From the NCBI RefSeq assembly GCF_000010285.1, contig NC_010617.1, positions 1,798,001-1,862,000 on the forward strand: DNA of 64,000 nucleotides. The letters are read 5' to 3'. The notes below the pieces were generated by a model. That model saw only the letters and a program-made list of their open reading frames with translations, was not told the DNA's origin and ran no database searches. The translations under genes were made by a program, and so were the position numbers. Shown here piece by piece: positions 55,768 through 63,808 of this stretch. Source of the stretch: Kocuria rhizophila DC2201 (GTDB lineage: Bacteria > Actinomycetota > Actinomycetes > Actinomycetales > Micrococcaceae). How positions within the stretch are numbered: position 1 is the stretch's first letter; each line of letters starts with the position of its first letter.

Positions 55768-56471
55768 GCCGCAACCGCCCGGGGTGCCGCGCGCACCCGA
55801 TCCACGACCTGCAGGCCCGCGACGGCCACGAGCCACGCGACGATCGCGACCATCGAGATCCGCTGCGTGATCCCTTCCGTGGGGATCCTGGTGAGCAGGG
55901 CGTCCACCGCGGACAGGGCGATGGTCACGACGCCCACCCAGCTGGCGATCCGGGTCACCCGGTCCGCGGCGGTGCTCAGCACCAGCGACGCGAGCATGGC
56001 CACCACGAACGCCGTTCCCGCCACGGCAGAGGATGCGGTATGCATGTGGTGCTGCAGCGGCAGCGTTCCCGCGGCCTCGGCGGCGGCGCACTCGGGTGAG
56101 ACCGAGGGCGCGCACGTCATGGGATTGATGGCGTCCACCACCGTGGCCGCACCCGCCACGGCCAGCGCCGCGCACCACACCCGCACGGCCCACCGCGCAC
56201 GACGCCGCGTGGGCCGGGAGGCGTCCAGCCCACCGAACCCGCCCGGCAATCCGCGCCACAGCGTGCGGGCCCGGCCGTAGGAGAACACCGCCAACACGAT
56301 CAGCAGCATCCCGGCCACCCCGTCCGTGGTGCGCAGCAGGGTGGCCGCGGGACGGTCCGCCACGAAGTACTCGGAGGCGTAGGACGTCCACGGATGCAGC
56401 TGCGGGTCCACGAGCCACGTGGAGTAGATGACTGCGATCAGCAGGCTCAGGCGACGGGACGCGAGGGTCAT
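55764..56471 (-). CDS. DUF998 integral membrane protein
   Basis: A 235-residue protein with six or more membrane helices. The pattern LHPWTSYASEYFVADRPAA early on and VVDAINPMTCAPSVSPEC, LQHHMHTASSAVAGTAFV in the middle are DUF998-like. Its function is unknown. The ATG at 56471 has a weak ribosome site. The stop overlaps the hydrolase start, so the two are coupled. The 195-bp gap upstream shows no clear signal. Confidence 0.75.
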   Translation of the reverse strand: MTLASRRLSLLIAVIYSTWLVDPQLHPWTSYASEYFVADRPAATLLRTTDGVAGMLLIVLAVFSYGRARTLWRGLPGGFGGLDASRPTRRRARWAVRVWCAALAVAGAATVVDAINPMTCAPSVSPECAAAEAAGTLPLQHHMHTASSAVAGTAFVVAMLASLVLSTAADRVTRIASWVGVVTIALSAVDALLTRIPTEGITQRISMVAIVAWLVAVAGLQVVDRVRAAPRAVAA

Positions 56472-56666
56472 GGAGCTGGATCACCCGCCTGCATCGTCGT
56501 GGAACTGCTAATCGTCAGCGACCGCTCACTCTACTAGGACAGGGCGCCGTCCCAAGGTGCCACGGGGAGCCCCGCGGCTCAGCGTCCCCTGGCCGGTCGG
56601 CACCGCCGCGAGGCCCGGGATCATCTCGGGGTGGCGGGGTTCCGCACGGTGTGGTTGCCGCGGGGA

Positions 56667-57944
56667 TCAGTCACGGGACGCCCACTCCGACCCCGTGCGC
56701 GCCAGGCGTTCGCGCTGAGCGGGGTCCGCGGCCATGTCCGCGGCGGTCCAGGCCAGGCTCAGACCGCCCTCCCACATCGCGGCGTCCGCCGCGGGCAGCG
56801 CGCAGTAGCGCTCGAACTCGGGTTCGTGGCACGTGGCGCCCTCGGCCTCCACCAGGATGGTGGGGTGGATCGCGGGGACCCGCAGCGAGACGTTGGCCAT
56901 GTCCGTGGAGCCGGCCAGGCGGCGTCGTCGGCTCATGGGGCCGTCCGTGAAGACGCGGCCCAGGGACTCGGCGTTGGCCCGGTACGCGGCGACCATGGGG
57001 TCGTCGTTGCGGAACTCGGAGAACGCGGGCCAGTCGTCGTGGACCTCCAGCGTGCAGCCGGTGGCCAGGGCACCGGCCTCGAAGCAGCGCAGCAGGCGTT
57101 CCTTGGCGCCGCCGGGGCCCTCGAGCTGGGCGAGGGTGTCCGCGCGGGCGTCGTAGGCCAGGCGGGCGCGGTGCGGGACCACGTTGGGGGCGTCCCCGGC
57201 GCTGCGCACGATGCCGTGCACCAGCTCGCCGGGCTGCAGGTGCTGGCGCAGCAGCCCGATGGCCACCTGCGCCACGGTGGCGGCGTCCCCCGCGTTGACG
57301 CCCTGGTGCGGCGCCTCGGCGGAGTGGGCGGGCTTGCCCGTGTACTCGATCTCCAGGTCCACGACGGCGCGCGTGACGTGGTCCGCGTTCTCCTCCTCGC
57401 CGGGGTGCAGCATCATGGCCGCGTGGACGCCGTCGAAGACACCCTCGTTCAGCATGAGGATCTTGCCGCCGCCGTACTCCTCGGCGGGGGTGCCGAAGAC
57501 CTTGACGGTGAGGTCCAGCTCGTCCGCGACCGCGGCCAGGCTGATCCCCGCCAGCACTCCGGAGGCGGCAATGATGTTGTGCCCGCACGCGTGCCCCACG
57601 CCGGGCAGGGCGTCCATCTCCGCGCAGATGCCGACGACGAACGGTCCCGTCCCGTAGGACGCGACGAACGCGGTGTCCAGGTTCGCCACCCCGGCCTCCA
57701 CGCTGAAACCGTGGCGTTCCAGGACCGTGGTGAGCTTCGCTGCGGTCCGTGTCTCCTCGAAGGCGATCTCCGGGTCCGCGTGCACCGCGTGGCTCAGGGC
57801 GACGACCTCGTCGCGCGCCTGCTCCGCGGCCTCCCGGATGCGCTGCTTGACGCGCGTCAGCCGCTCAGCGCCCTGTCCGTCGAACGTGCCGCTGACCTGC
57901 GGGCGCACGCGGTCCGCTCCCCCGGTCGGGGACTGTTCCGCCAT
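56667..57944 (-). CDS. M20 family amidohydrolase (AbgB-like)
   Basis: A 425-residue zinc amidohydrolase. Metal ligands are visible in VGHACGHNIIAASG and GTPAEEYGGGK, with a dimerisation domain starting IEYTGKPAHSAEAPHQGVNA and a further ligand region RLAGSTDMANVS. The layout matches aminobenzoyl-glutamate hydrolase subunit B or N-acyl-amino-acid amidohydrolases; the substrate is unassigned. GGAGGA lies five bases before ATG 57944. Single gene, no obvious partner. Confidence 0.88.
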   Translation of the reverse strand: MAEQSPTGGADRVRPQVSGTFDGQGAERLTRVKQRIREAAEQARDEVVALSHAVHADPEIAFEETRTAAKLTTVLERHGFSVEAGVANLDTAFVASYGTGPFVVGICAEMDALPGVGHACGHNIIAASGVLAGISLAAVADELDLTVKVFGTPAEEYGGGKILMLNEGVFDGVHAAMMLHPGEEENADHVTRAVVDLEIEYTGKPAHSAEAPHQGVNAGDAATVAQVAIGLLRQHLQPGELVHGIVRSAGDAPNVVPHRARLAYDARADTLAQLEGPGGAKERLLRCFEAGALATGCTLEVHDDWPAFSEFRNDDPMVAAYRANAESLGRVFTDGPMSRRRRLAGSTDMANVSLRVPAIHPTILVEAEGATCHEPEFERYCALPAADAAMWEGGLSLAWTAADMAADPAQRERLARTGSEWASRD

Positions 57945-58101
57945 GGTGATCCTCCTCCACTGCCTGTGATGCGGGCCTCAACCCTAGGGGGTGGGGAGAT
58001 TCGGGGCATCTTCACAGGCGGGCGGTTCACCAGGTGAGATGAGTGGGGTGATCGCGCGCCCCGGCGCGCGGCCATGCGGTGGGAGGGACGACGGTGCTGG
58101 G

Positions 58102-58425
58102 TCAGGCCTGCACGGCCGGTGCCGCCTCGTCATCCTCTGCGGGCAACTTGCCCGGGACGCCGTCGCGCATGTCCCGGAAGGTCTTGAAGCTGGCCCAGAG
58201 CACCGCCGTAAGGGGGACCGCCAGCAGCGCGCCGGCCACCCCGCCCTCGTGGGCGCCGATGGCCAGGGCCGCGATGATCACCACGCCGTGCAGGCTCAGT
58301 GCCGTGCCCATGACCTTGGGCTGCAGTCCCCCTGACGCAGCCCTCGGCCGTTGCCTTGCCCGGTTCTCTGGGGGTGAGCCTGCCCCCGAGGAGGGCAGGC
58401 CGCCCGCAGCTTTCTTAGTCGCCAT
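58102..58425 (-). pseudogene. AI-2E family transporter, C-terminal remnant
   Basis: The last 70 or so residues (LQPKVMGTALSLHGVVIIAA then GGVAGALLAVPLTAVLWASF) match the C-terminus of AI-2E/PerM permeases, normally around 350-400 residues. The preceding 30 codons from ATG 58425 (MATKKAAGGLPSSGAGSPPE) are unrelated, and family similarity starts near 58331. Five-sixths of the gene is missing, so it cannot form the usual pore. The junction marks the left edge of the accessory block. Confidence 0.75.
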
Positions 58426-58518
58426 GTTGCTGAACCGTACTGGAGTTGGTCGCTGGTACCCCAGACACACCGAGGTACATGAGTTCACGGTGAAGGCTGT
58501 GTCGGAAACAATGACGGT

Positions 58519-59649
58519 ATGGGAACGCATGCGTGGCGCAACTGGCGGGCTAGCCTCCAGCCAACGACGGAGATACCTGCCCGTTACGAGGACGCTATTT
58601 ATTCTGATGCTCGCTTTCTCGGCGAGAGGCTCGAGTTGGGGCCGTACACCATCTTGCCGACCTTCGCGAGCACCGCCCCCATGCCAGTGGCCCTGGTGCT
58701 CCGATGTGAGATGCGCAGATCCTTGGAGACGGGTCTCATCGACCACACGACCGGCAAGCCGCTCCCGGCGGACTCCAGCGGCTACCACGGCGGCACGGTG
58801 TCCGATGAACTCGCCGCGCTGCTCTCCTTGGCGTTGGGCGTGCGGTGCCGTGCCGGAGGCACGGTCCGGGTGTGGGGCTTGCCCGACGACGACCCCGCTG
58901 GCTACCCGATGGAGCTGGACCGCCAGCACCTCAGTCGACCCGGGCCACCGGGTCTGGAAGTCCTGCCCAACGTGGTCCGGCAGGTCGAGTTCGCGGACGC
59001 CTCGGACCTGCTCTCGACCTTCCCCCATCTGGGTTCTGAGGATGCCTCCGCCCTTGCCCGAGCAGCGCGACTGTACGCCAACGCCTTGTGGTGGGCCAAC
59101 GAGGACACGAACTTTGCCTGGCTGCAGATGGTGGGAGCCGTGGAAGCCGCGGCCGCCCGCCGCAACGAGGCCGGGCAGCAGCCTCTCAGCACCTTGGAGG
59201 AGCTCCATCCCCGCCTGTGGGAAGCGCTGGACGGAGCGCCGGAAGAGACTAAGCAAAAGGTCGAGGAACTTGTGGTGCGGCAATCTAGTGTCACCCGAAA
59301 GTTCTTGGGTTTCGTGGAAAACTTCGCCCCACACGCGCCGCAACCGCGCCCCGCCTTCGGCCTGGACTGGACGCGCTTGCGCAAACACCTGAGGATCATC
59401 TACGACCACCGCTCCCGGGCGCTGCACGACGGCCGGCCATTTCCCCACCCGATGCTCGACAAACCCATGCAGGGACCGGACGGACAGCCCAGTGAGGTGC
59501 CTGTGGGCATGTCCGCAGCGGCTAAGGGCAGCTCATGGATGGCGAAAGAGATGCCGATGTTGCTGCACACCTTCGAGTACGTCGCCCGAGGAGCCTTGCT
59601 TAACTGGTGGCACGATCTCGCACCTGTCGTGAAGAGCCAGCCCTCCTAA
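58519..59649 (+). CDS. Uncharacterised protein with possible C-terminal HEPN domain
   Basis: A 376-residue soluble protein with no close family I can name. The second half is helical. Near residues 300-310 the sequence YDHRSRALHDGRPFP contains R-x4-H, the HEPN ribonuclease-type motif, in the usual context of a C-terminal helix. Earlier parts (residues 1-150) look like an alpha/beta N-terminal domain. The start at ATG 58519 has only a weak ribosome site. Codon use is less GC-extreme than neighbours near the 5' end, consistent with acquisition. HEPN proteins often act in defence or RNA cleavage, but this is inference. Confidence 0.6.
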   Translation: MGTHAWRNWRASLQPTTEIPARYEDAIYSDARFLGERLELGPYTILPTFASTAPMPVALVLRCEMRRSLETGLIDHTTGKPLPADSSGYHGGTVSDELAALLSLALGVRCRAGGTVRVWGLPDDDPAGYPMELDRQHLSRPGPPGLEVLPNVVRQVEFADASDLLSTFPHLGSEDASALARAARLYANALWWANEDTNFAWLQMVGAVEAAAARRNEAGQQPLSTLEELHPRLWEALDGAPEETKQKVEELVVRQSSVTRKFLGFVENFAPHAPQPRPAFGLDWTRLRKHLRIIYDHRSRALHDGRPFPHPMLDKPMQGPDGQPSEVPVGMSAAAKGSSWMAKEMPMLLHTFEYVARGALLNWWHDLAPVVKSQPS

Positions 59650-59721
59650 TACGGGCGCTTCGTACCCTTTCTGACTACGTACGGACGGCGACACCCCTTC
59701 TCCGACTCCTTGGGAGCGCCC

Positions 59722-60230
59722 ATGTCGTCCACCGTCCAGCCGCGTGGTCCCGGCTGCCTGCCGGTCCTGTTCCTTGCCGCCGTCCCTCTGGGGACCTTCC
59801 GCTACGAGGGCCGCGCCTGGCACCCGCCGGCGGCCTGCTCGTCGGCCTCGCCCGATGGCTCAGCTGGGCCTTCTGGCTTACGGCCACCCTCGCCTCCCTA
59901 GTGGTGGCGCAGCCGCTGGGTTGGCTGCTGCTGGGGTTCTTCGTCTTGTCTGTCTACCCGCGCCGGATCCTCGTCGCCAGGGTAGGTTTCAGCCCTCGCC
60001 TGCGTGACTCCGCGCTCGTCCTGTGGCATCTCGGCGGCCGGTGGCTCGTGGCGGCCACAGCCGCCACCGCTGTCGCTGCGCCCGTGGTCACCCTCCTCGA
60101 CGCCTCCTGGGATGTTGCGCTGGCCCTCCAGGCCGGTGCCGTGATCGTACTGCTGGTGCTCTCCACCGTCTCGGCGTGGCGCTACGCGGACCGGGCGCGG
60201 AACGCCCTCGACATCGAGGGTCCGGAGTAG
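59722..60230 (+). pseudogene. Membrane protein gene with a one-base frameshift
   Basis: An ATG at 59722 with GGGAG five bases upstream opens a frame with strongly GC-biased third positions (MSSTVQPRGPGCLPVLFLAA) that loses this bias near 59820-59835 and ends soon after. From there another frame has the coding bias and encodes membrane helices (LSWAFWLTATLASLVVAQPL, LALQAGAVIVLLVLSTVSAW) to the TAG at 60230. Deleting one base in the CCGCCGGCGGCC run explains the switch. The interval of 509 bp is not a multiple of three. The family is unknown. Confidence 0.55.
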
Positions 60231-60231
60231 G

Positions 60232-60783
60232 TCAGCACTTCTCGAGGTGCGCCTGGACCCGGCGCGCGAAGATGTCTGACGCCTCATCGTAGACCGTGAG
60301 GCGATCCTTCTGCTTCGCCGCGTTGTCGGAGGACAGTGCGAGGTCCTGCAGTTCTCGCGCCGGTATAACGAGCCCTGGTGCCAGCAGGCGGAACGCGATG
60401 ACGACGCGGTTCATCTTCCGGTTCGCCGCGGCGGCCTGTTCGGTATTAAGCCGCAGTTGCTCCGGTATGGATTGCTCGAGCACCCAAGCCTCTTGGGCGG
60501 AGCGGACGTCCTTCGTGCGCTTGAGGCGCCCCACCTCGGCCTCATGGTGGTATTGCGCGGATAACGCCGACACCATGTCCAATCCCGCTTCAATCAGGTC
60601 CACGGCCGCCTCCTGCACCGCGTGCCGGCGTTCACCCTCCCGCTGCCGTTCCTCCACGGTGTGGTCCCGGCGCAGCCCGGCCACGTAGTTCAGCACAGTC
60701 GTGGTGACGGCGGACGCCACCACGGCGGCTGCGGCGATCACCGCGGCCCAGATCTGCGGACTCCACGAGGCGACTCCATCCAT
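60232..60783 (-). CDS. Membrane-anchored helical protein, unknown
   Basis: About 183 residues: one N-terminal membrane helix (SPQIWAAVIAAAAVVASAVT) followed by a long charged alpha-helical region with coiled-coil character (RRDHTVEERQREGERRHAVQ and on). No domain is recognised. The ATG at 60783 was chosen over 60792, whose GGGAG is too close. It converges on the frameshifted gene, with a one-base gap between their stops, and is divergent from the double-amber gene. Both are small proteins with an N-terminal helix and a cytosolic helical domain. Confidence 0.55.
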   Translation of the reverse strand: MDGVASWSPQIWAAVIAAAAVVASAVTTTVLNYVAGLRRDHTVEERQREGERRHAVQEAAVDLIEAGLDMVSALSAQYHHEAEVGRLKRTKDVRSAQEAWVLEQSIPEQLRLNTEQAAAANRKMNRVVIAFRLLAPGLVIPARELQDLALSSDNAAKQKDRLTVYDEASDIFARRVQAHLEKC

Positions 60784-60883
60784 AAGGCGCATACTCCCAT
60801 GACCCCGACTTCGGGCTGCAGGTGTGTTCTCTGGGCTGGTGTGTCGGCGGCATCCACCGCCGCGGCGGAGTGAAAATGGGGTT

Positions 60884-61303
60884 ATGTCTTGGACCTGGCT
60901 CGCAGCCCTCGTGCCCTTCTTCTCCGCCATCGTGGGGGCCGCGGTCGGCGGCCTGGTTGTCCATCGGACCGCGCTGGCACGGGATGCACGCAACGAATAG
61001 CGGGTCCGGCGGGTCGAGCATCTGATCTCCGCCTATCAGCGCCTGTCCGCGGCCTCCAACCGCAAATGCAACCTCACCCCCGAACAGGCAGCTGATCTCG
61101 AGGCCGCACTCAGCGAAGTGATGCTGCTGCTGGGACAGCGCACCGAGATCGGGGCCGCCCGCGCCTTCATGGTGATCTTCGCCGCGGAAAGGGGCGCAGA
61201 GCTGGATCCGCTGCTGATAGCTCTGCGCGCGAGCCTACGTTAGGAACTCGGGCTAGACCCGACGCCGTTGCCCAATCCCCACAGCATCCGCCTGTTGCTC
61301 TGA
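60884..61303 (+). pseudogene. Small membrane protein gene interrupted by two in-frame TAG codons
   Basis: The frame from ATG 60884 encodes an N-terminal helix (WLAALVPFFSAIVGAAVGGL then VVHRTALARDARNE), then TAG (60998-61000), then family-like sequence (RVRRVEHLISAYQRLSAASN through LLIALRASLR), a second TAG (61241-61243), then ELGLDPTPLPNPHSIRLLL and a TGA at 61301-61303. All 139 codons are in one frame with no other defect. The pieces match, by memory, a small actinobacterial membrane-protein family whose C-terminus reads LR-x-ELGLEP. Both stops fall at polar or charged sites, as expected if CAG codons had mutated. Decay or read-through are both possible. Confidence 0.65.
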
Positions 61304-61356
61304 AGCCTGTGAAAGAAGGACAAACCGTGCCCTATCCGTGCCCGCAGCCGGGTATG

Positions 61357-61397
61357 AAACAGCCCCTCACCGGTGTTTTTCTGGCGAGGGGCTGTTT
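61357..61397. terminator. Bidirectional terminator downstream of tRNA-Asn
   Basis: A 15-bp stem (AAACAGCCCCTC plus ACC on the plus strand) encloses an 11-base loop. On the minus strand every pair forms (one G-U), directly after tRNA-Asn. On the plus strand a TTTTGT tail follows and one A-C mismatch remains. Confidence 0.8.
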
Positions 61398-61402
61398 TGT
61401 GG

Positions 61403-61475
61403 CTCCCCCGACTGGACTCGAACCAGTAACCCTTCGATTAACAGTCGAATGCTCTGCCAATTGAGCTACGGGGGA
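61403..61475 (-). tRNA. tRNA-Asn (GUU)
   Basis: The minus strand gives a complete cloverleaf: acceptor TCCCCCG/CGGGGGA, discriminator G, D-stem GCTC/GAGC, anticodon stem TTCGA/TCGAA with loop CTGTTAA (anticodon GTT), T-arm ACTGG-TTCGAGT-CCAGT. CCA is not encoded. A promoter and a terminator flank it. The block from the AI-2E remnant to this gene looks like inserted DNA, and tRNA 3' ends are common integrase targets, although I found no clear second copy of the 3' end. Confidence 0.96.
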
Positions 61476-61504
61476 ATGCGCACGTTGCCGCGCAACGAGA
61501 CGAT

Positions 61505-61533
61505 ACTCTACCTCCCGTCGCGGGCTTCCTCAA
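61505..61533 (-). promoter_or_regulatory. Promoter of tRNA-Asn
   Basis: On the minus strand TTGAGG (61528-61533) and TAGAGT (61505-61510) are separated by exactly 17 bp, a good sigma-70-type match, about 30 bp before the tRNA 5' end. Confidence 0.75.
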
Positions 61534-61596
61534 CTTGTCTCGCCACTGGCCGGGCAGCGCCGCACCCGCCTGCCCCGCGGAAGGAAAGCTTGCACC

Positions 61597-63603
61597 TCAC
61601 ACCCCCATGAGGCTGCGCCGCTGCAGCTCCAGGTCCAGCAGCTCGCGGTTGAGCTGCTGGTACAGGTCCGGCTCGCGCTGCGCGTTGAGCCGGTTGAGGT
61701 GCGCGAGCTTGTCGGACTTCTCCCGGTTGATGTGCATCTCCACGAGCGAGGTGATCACCCCCACCGCGTAGTTGCGCATCTGCTGCTCGGTGGCCGCGGG
61801 CAGCGGTGTGACGGACAGCTGCGCCAGGTAGCCGTGCAACGGCTCGGGCAGGTGGTTGCGCACGGACTCCAGCCACACGCGTCCGCCCTGGACGCCCTCT
61901 CCCAGGTCCGCGCGGGCACCCACCACGGCGTCGTGCATGACCTGGTGCACCCGGTACGTCATACCGGCGGAGTCGAAGTGCGCCCAGTAGGGCAGCGGCA
62001 CCAGATCCGGGACCTGCAGCACCACTTCCAGCGCCTCACGCTCCATGCGGGACACGGGCTCCCGGGGGTCGGGCAGTTCCACGGAGCGCGGCTCCTCAGG
62101 AGAATCGTCGCGAGCGCCGGACGTTGCTCTCGGGGCGCGCTGGTCCTGGCCCCCGCGCGAGGGCCCCTGGGCCTGCTGAGGCCCGCGAGCGCCGTCGTAC
62201 CCGGAGTTGGAGCGCCCTGAGCTGGACGCCACCGCGCCGGAGGGCCCCGAGCCAGCAGATCCCGAACCGCCGCGCTGCGCGGACTTCGCCGCCGCGCTCA
62301 CCGCGCGCATCACCTCGTCCGTCTCGATCCCGAGCCACCCCGAGAGCTCCCGCGCGTAGGCGGGGCGCAAAGAGGAGTCTCGGATCTGCGCGACGATGGG
62401 CGCGCACGCCCGCATGGCGCGCAGGCGTCCCTCGAGGCTGTTGACGTCGTACTCCTTGATGGTGGCTCGCAGCGCGAACTCGAACAGCGGGGTGCGGGTC
62501 TCCACGAGGTCCCGCACGGCCACGTCCCCGCGGGCCAGGCGGAGGTCGCACGGGTCCATGCCGTTCGGCTCCACGGCCACGTAGGTCTGGGCCACGAAGC
62601 GCTGGTCCTCCTGGAAGGCGCGCAGCGCGGCCTTCTGCCCGGCGGCGTCGCCGTCGAACGTGAAGACCACCTCGCCGCCGGCGGAGTCGTCGGAGAGGAA
62701 GCGGCGCACGATCTTGATGTGCTCCGGGCCGAACGCCGTGCCGCACGTGGCCACCGCCGTGGCGACCCCAGCGAGGTGGCACGCCATGACGTCCGTGTAG
62801 CCCTCCACCACGACCACCTGCTTGGTCTTGGCGATGGGCCGCTTGGCCAGGTCGATCCCGTAGAGCACCTGGGACTTCTTGTAGAGCTGCGTCTCGGGGG
62901 TGTTGAGGTACTTGGGGCCCTGGTCGTCCTCGTAGAGCTTGCGCGCCCCGAAACCGATCACCTCCCCGGCGACCGCGCGGATGGGCCAGATGAGCCGGCC
63001 ACGGAAGCGGTCGTAGAGTCCCCGGTTGCCCTCCGAGAACATGCCCGTGAGCTTGAGCTCCTGCTCCGTGAACCCCTGGTTGCGCAGGTGGTTCAACAGG
63101 TGGGACCAGCCCTGCGGTGCGTAGCCCACCCCGTAGGTGCGGGCGGCGTCCTGGTCGAAGCCGCGCTCCCCCAGGAACTTCTGGGCGGCTGCGGCCTGGC
63201 GGGTGTAGAGGTTGCGCTGGAAGAACTCTGCGGCCACCTTGTGGGCGTCCAGCAGACGCTGGCGGCGGCCCACCTCCTCGCGGTTGGGTGCGCCGCCCTG
63301 CTCGTAGTGCAGCTCGTAGCCGATGCGCGCGGCCAGCCGCTCCACGGTCTCCGTGAACGGGGTGTGGTCCATCTCCATGAGGAACGCGATGACGTCCCCG
63401 GACTCGTCGCAGCCGAAGCAGTGGTAGGTGCCCATCTGGGGGCGCACGTGGAAGGACGGCGAACGCTCGTCGTGGAACGGGCACAGCCCCTTGTACGAGC
63501 CGATCCCCGCGGGCTTGAGCGTCACGTACTGCTCGACGACCTCGCGGATGTCCGTGCGCGCGCGAACCTCGTCGATGTCTTCACGCTTGATCAGTCCGGC
63601 CAC
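61597..63603 (-). CDS. dnaG: DNA primase
   Basis: DnaG makes RNA primers at replication forks. The 668-residue protein has an N-terminal zinc-binding domain with C41, H44, C62 and C65 (GLCPFHDERSP and YHCFGCDESGD), the RNA polymerase domain with RFRGRLIWPIR and the TOPRIM motifs VVVVEGYTDVMA and FTFDGDAAGQKAA. A Gly/Ser/Arg-rich linker (residues about 440-500) precedes the helicase-binding C-terminal domain. The start is GTG at 63603. tRNA-Asn lies downstream, and dgt upstream on the same strand, the typical dgt-dnaG-tRNA-Asn order. Confidence 0.96.
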   Translation of the reverse strand: MAGLIKREDIDEVRARTDIREVVEQYVTLKPAGIGSYKGLCPFHDERSPSFHVRPQMGTYHCFGCDESGDVIAFLMEMDHTPFTETVERLAARIGYELHYEQGGAPNREEVGRRQRLLDAHKVAAEFFQRNLYTRQAAAAQKFLGERGFDQDAARTYGVGYAPQGWSHLLNHLRNQGFTEQELKLTGMFSEGNRGLYDRFRGRLIWPIRAVAGEVIGFGARKLYEDDQGPKYLNTPETQLYKKSQVLYGIDLAKRPIAKTKQVVVVEGYTDVMACHLAGVATAVATCGTAFGPEHIKIVRRFLSDDSAGGEVVFTFDGDAAGQKAALRAFQEDQRFVAQTYVAVEPNGMDPCDLRLARGDVAVRDLVETRTPLFEFALRATIKEYDVNSLEGRLRAMRACAPIVAQIRDSSLRPAYARELSGWLGIETDEVMRAVSAAAKSAQRGGSGSAGSGPSGAVASSSGRSNSGYDGARGPQQAQGPSRGGQDQRAPRATSGARDDSPEEPRSVELPDPREPVSRMEREALEVVLQVPDLVPLPYWAHFDSAGMTYRVHQVMHDAVVGARADLGEGVQGGRVWLESVRNHLPEPLHGYLAQLSVTPLPAATEQQMRNYAVGVITSLVEMHINREKSDKLAHLNRLNAQREPDLYQQLNRELLDLELQRRSLMGV

Positions 63604-63657
63604 TGGGCCAGTGTAGGCACCCCGTCAAACCAGGAACGACGCCGCCCGGGCAGGTGT

Positions 63658-63694
63658 GCAGGGCGTCCCGCACGGTGCGTGGAGGACGCCCTGC
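63658..63694 (-). terminator. Hairpin between dgt and dnaG
   Basis: GCAGGGCGTCC and GGACGCCCTGC form an 11-bp stem, extended inside by CGCAC/GCGTG-type pairing. It lies about 115 bp past the dgt stop and just before dnaG. Confidence 0.65.
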
Positions 63695-63808
63695 CGCGGC
63701 CGGGCACCGAGGGGACGACGACGCCGCGCGGGACCCCCGGCGCGGCCACCGTCCGCGTGGTCACGGTCTGCGCCCCATCCGGGCCCGGACAAGCCCAGGC
63801 CCGCCCGC

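Noticed and set aside
54686-55774. Minus-strand Arg/Pro/Gly-rich frame across the hydrolase
   Set aside because: A shadow of the alpha/beta hydrolase in another frame; no motif.
58332-58430. Attachment-site copy of the tRNA-Asn 3' end at the left edge of the accessory block
   Set aside because: I compared the tRNA 3' sequence with this stretch and found no convincing match, only short CCCCCGA similarities. No integrase gene is present either.
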